64,000 nucleotides of DNA from JBEKHT01 sp049516595 (GTDB taxonomy: Bacteria > Chloroflexota > Anaerolineae > Anaerolineales > RBG-16-64-43). The stretch lies in assembly GCA_049516595.1 (NCBI GenBank), contig JBEKSY010000007.1:1-64000 (forward strand). The letters run 5' to 3'. Position 1 is the stretch's first letter, and each line of letters opens with the position of its first letter. The position numbers were made by a program, and so were the translations under genes. Below, one piece after another: positions 62,406-64,000 of the stretch. The notes below the pieces were generated by a model. That model was not told the DNA's origin. It did not search any database and saw only the letters and a list, made by a program, of their open reading frames with translations.

Positions 62406-63481
62406 TGACATCTGAAATCGCTGCCGACCAAGGCGTGCTCGTCAAATCGCATACGGCCCCGGACAGGGAGGCACGGATCGGAGTGATAGGGTGCGGGTAC
62501 TGGGGCCCGAAGCTGGCGAGGAATTTCAAGGCGCTCCAGGGTGCAAGCCTCGAAATGCTCTCCGACCTGCGAGCGGACCGCCTGGAGGAGATGAGGGAGC
62601 TCTATCCGGGGGCGGCCATCACCCTGGACTGCCGCGATCTGATCAAGGCTGACCTGGACGCCGTGGCCATCGCCACACCTGTCCAGGCCCACTATGTGCT
62701 CGCGAAAGCTGCGCTTGAGGCGGGGAAGCACGTCCTGGTGGAGAAACCAATCACCAGGCGGGCCGACCGGGCGCGGGAACTCGTTGATCTCGCAGCATCG
62801 CGCGGGCTTACCCTCATGGTTGGGCACACCTTTGTCTACAACCCGGCAGTCGAGGCTGTCCGCGAGATCATTCAATCCGGCGAGCTCGGGACCATCTTCT
62901 ACCTGAATTCCACCCGGGTCAACCTGGGCCTGCTTCAACCGGATATTAACGTGATGTGGGATCTCGCTCCCCACGATTTGTCGATCCTGAGTTTTGTCTT
63001 GGACGGATACCCGGTGAGCGTGAGTGCGCGGGGGGCGGTTTATGTGAACACCTCCGGACGCCTGCCGGAGGTCGCCTATCTGGTCCTCAGGTTTGAGAAC
63101 GGCGTGACGGCCAGTCTCCGCTTGAGCTGGCTCGATCCTCTCAAGGTCCGCAGTCTGATCGTTGTGGGCAGCAAGAAGATGTTGGTCTACGACGACCTGG
63201 CGGAAAACAAGGTCATCGTCTACGACCGGGGAGTTGATGTCCCGCCCTACTCCGTCACCGAAGAGGAGTTCCGCGCTTCCTATCGCCATGGCGAGGAGAC
63301 CATTGTGCCGCTGACCTGGGTCGAGCCGCTGCGGGCCCAGTGCGCTCACTTCCTGGAATGCATTCGGACAGGAAAGGAGCCGCGCAGCGGGGGACTGGCG
63401 GGGCTGAGGGTCGTTCAGATCCTTGAAACGGCGCAGCGCTCACTGATGAACGGCGGTGTTGAGCTCGGGATCGAGTACTAG
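62405..63481 (+). CDS. Gfo/Idh/MocA-family sugar-nucleotide dehydrogenase (WlbA-like)
   Basis: 358 residues. IGVIGCGYWGPKLARNFKAL is the NAD-binding loop, DAVAIATPVQAHYVLAKAALEAGKHVLVEKPITR carries the catalytic EKP lysine, and MVGHTFVYNPAVEAVREII begins the sugar-binding domain. In WlbA/WbpB enzymes the family oxidises C3 of UDP-GlcNAc-uronate, giving the ketone that an aminotransferase then converts. Adjacent acetyltransferase and aminotransferase genes support that role; the family also has other sugar substrates. Confidence 0.9.
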   Translation: MTSEIAADQGVLVKSHTAPDREARIGVIGCGYWGPKLARNFKALQGASLEMLSDLRADRLEEMRELYPGAAITLDCRDLIKADLDAVAIATPVQAHYVLAKAALEAGKHVLVEKPITRRADRARELVDLAASRGLTLMVGHTFVYNPAVEAVREIIQSGELGTIFYLNSTRVNLGLLQPDINVMWDLAPHDLSILSFVLDGYPVSVSARGAVYVNTSGRLPEVAYLVLRFENGVTASLRLSWLDPLKVRSLIVVGSKKMLVYDDLAENKVIVYDRGVDVPPYSVTEEEFRASYRHGEETIVPLTWVEPLRAQCAHFLECIRTGKEPRSGGLAGLRVVQILETAQRSLMNGGVELGIEY

Positions 63482-63583
63482 GTGTGGCCCGGCGGAGCCT
63501 AAGGGCCTCATCTTCATGGTTGGCTCACTGTCTGGCCCCCAATTCCCCGTGAGCGCCGAAGTATGTTTGGCTTAGGAGAGAGG

Positions 63584-64000
63584 ATGACAACCCAAGTCCA
63601 GTTCGTCGACTTGCGCGCCCAGCATGAGGAGATCCGCGCCGAGATCGAGGCGGAGTTCGCGGAAATCATCGATCGTTCGAGTTTCATCGGCGGGAGTGTC
63701 GTCGCTAGCTTTGAGAGGGAGTTTGCCTCCTATCTCGGCGTGAGCGAGGTAGTTGGCGTCGCGAACGGAACCGACGCCTTGTGGCTGGCGCTGACCGCAC
63801 TTGGGATCGGAAAAGGGGACGGGGTGGTCACGGTTCCGAATACTTTCATCGCCACGGTGGAAGCCATTACACGAACCGGAGCTCAACCCATCTTTGTGGA
63901 CGTCGATCTCGATACGGCGACCATGGATCTGGCGGCGCTTCGCAGAATGCTGGAGGGGGATTGCCGGCGAGAAGACAATGGGGGCGTCGTGCACTTGAAA
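63584..64000 (+). CDS. DegT/DnrJ/EryC1/StrS aminotransferase (partial, cut by window end)
   Basis: The first 139 residues are present, starting at ATG 63584 after GGAGAGAGG. FVDLRAQHEEIRAEIEAE, SSFIGGSVVASFEREFASYLGV, GVANGTDALWLALTALGIGKGD, TVPNTFIATVEAITRTGAQPIFVDVD are the family's hallmark N-terminal motifs. The PLP-binding lysine lies beyond the window. In the WlbC/WbpE step a 3-keto sugar nucleotide is aminated using glutamate, matching the neighbouring dehydrogenase and acetyltransferase. Confidence 0.92.
   Translation, partial: MTTQVQFVDLRAQHEEIRAEIEAEFAEIIDRSSFIGGSVVASFEREFASYLGVSEVVGVANGTDALWLALTALGIGKGDGVVTVPNTFIATVEAITRTGAQPIFVDVDLDTATMDLAALRRMLEGDCRREDNGGVVHLK

Noticed and set aside
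61907..63349. 480-codon open frame on the minus strand
   Set aside because: It lies opposite the sugar transferase and Gfo/Idh genes, both of which have complete family motifs. It has no motif of its own; high-GC shadow frame.
1..64000. CRISPR arrays, tRNA or rRNA genes, insertion sequences
   Set aside because: No regularly spaced direct repeats, cloverleaf-like segments or transposase motifs were noticed on reading both strands. Small or degenerate examples could have been missed without a search.

Overview
The window is one large cell-surface polysaccharide locus. It holds about 18 intact glycosyltransferases, two ABC-2 type polysaccharide exporters, a flippase, a polymerase/ligase-like membrane protein, several methyltransferases, nucleotide-sugar enzymes, and an unusual number of decayed genes. 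GC content is high, with G/C-biased third codon positions. A LuxR-type helix-turn-helix joined to a membrane-anchored Kelch propeller, and secreted proteins made of fibrous beta repeats, fit an environmental Chloroflexota (Anaerolineae-like) genome. That is inference from gene style: there is no rRNA or other phylogenetic marker here.

Layout. 1-7.4 kb (minus strand): a dTDP-rhamnose operon read right to left as rfbA, an L-2-hydroxyglutarate-oxidase-like flavoprotein, rfbC, an SDR epimerase and rfbD, followed by a sulfotransferase remnant, a GT4 gene and a sugar-transferase remnant. The 4,6-dehydratase rfbB is absent. 8.2-9.9 kb (minus): an ABC exporter whose ATPase lacks the C-terminal glycan-binding domain, with divergent promoter-like sequences upstream. 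10.4-23.5 kb (plus): methyltransferases, a 1198-residue methyltransferase/coiled-coil/GT/GT fusion, four GT-B transferases and a GH26-like anchored protein. 23.6-24.1 kb: a frameshifted GT4 pseudogene. 24.3-25.7 kb: the LuxR-Kelch regulator. 26.2-36.3 kb (minus): a lipoprotein, a repeat-rich secreted protein, then a tightly overlapping operon (GT2, giant membrane protein, methyltransferases, GT4, UPF0104 protein). 37.3-38.9 kb (plus): a Wzx-like flippase, facing a decayed GT4. 40.6-64 kb (plus): an excisionase-type HTH protein and a NusG/RfaH-family antiterminator lead into about 22 kb of co-directional genes: exporter with a glycan-recognising ATPase, FkbM methyltransferase, GT2s, polymerase/ligase, many GT4s, a radical SAM protein, and a set (acetyltransferase, initiating sugar transferase, Gfo/Idh dehydrogenase, DegT aminotransferase) resembling diacetamido-uronic-acid synthesis. 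The last gene runs off the window.

How it works together (inference): sugar nucleotides (dTDP-rhamnose; probably a UDP-2,3-diacetamido sugar) feed lipid-linked glycan assembly. The sugar transferase at 61.7 kb would initiate chains, the GTs extend and methyltransferases decorate them, and the ABC exporters or flippase move them out. The NusG-like protein probably keeps RNA polymerase going through the long downstream operon.

The decayed genes (sugar transferase, sulfotransferase, at least three GT4s, TPR genes) show that this locus has been turning over its glycan repertoire. The most notable sequence-level signals are a perfect 13-bp hairpin exactly on an overlapping stop/start at 47.55 kb, the four-part 1198-residue fusion, the LuxR-Kelch membrane regulator, and two enzymes with replaced catalytic residues (GH26-like Glu to Gln; SDR Lys to Asn).
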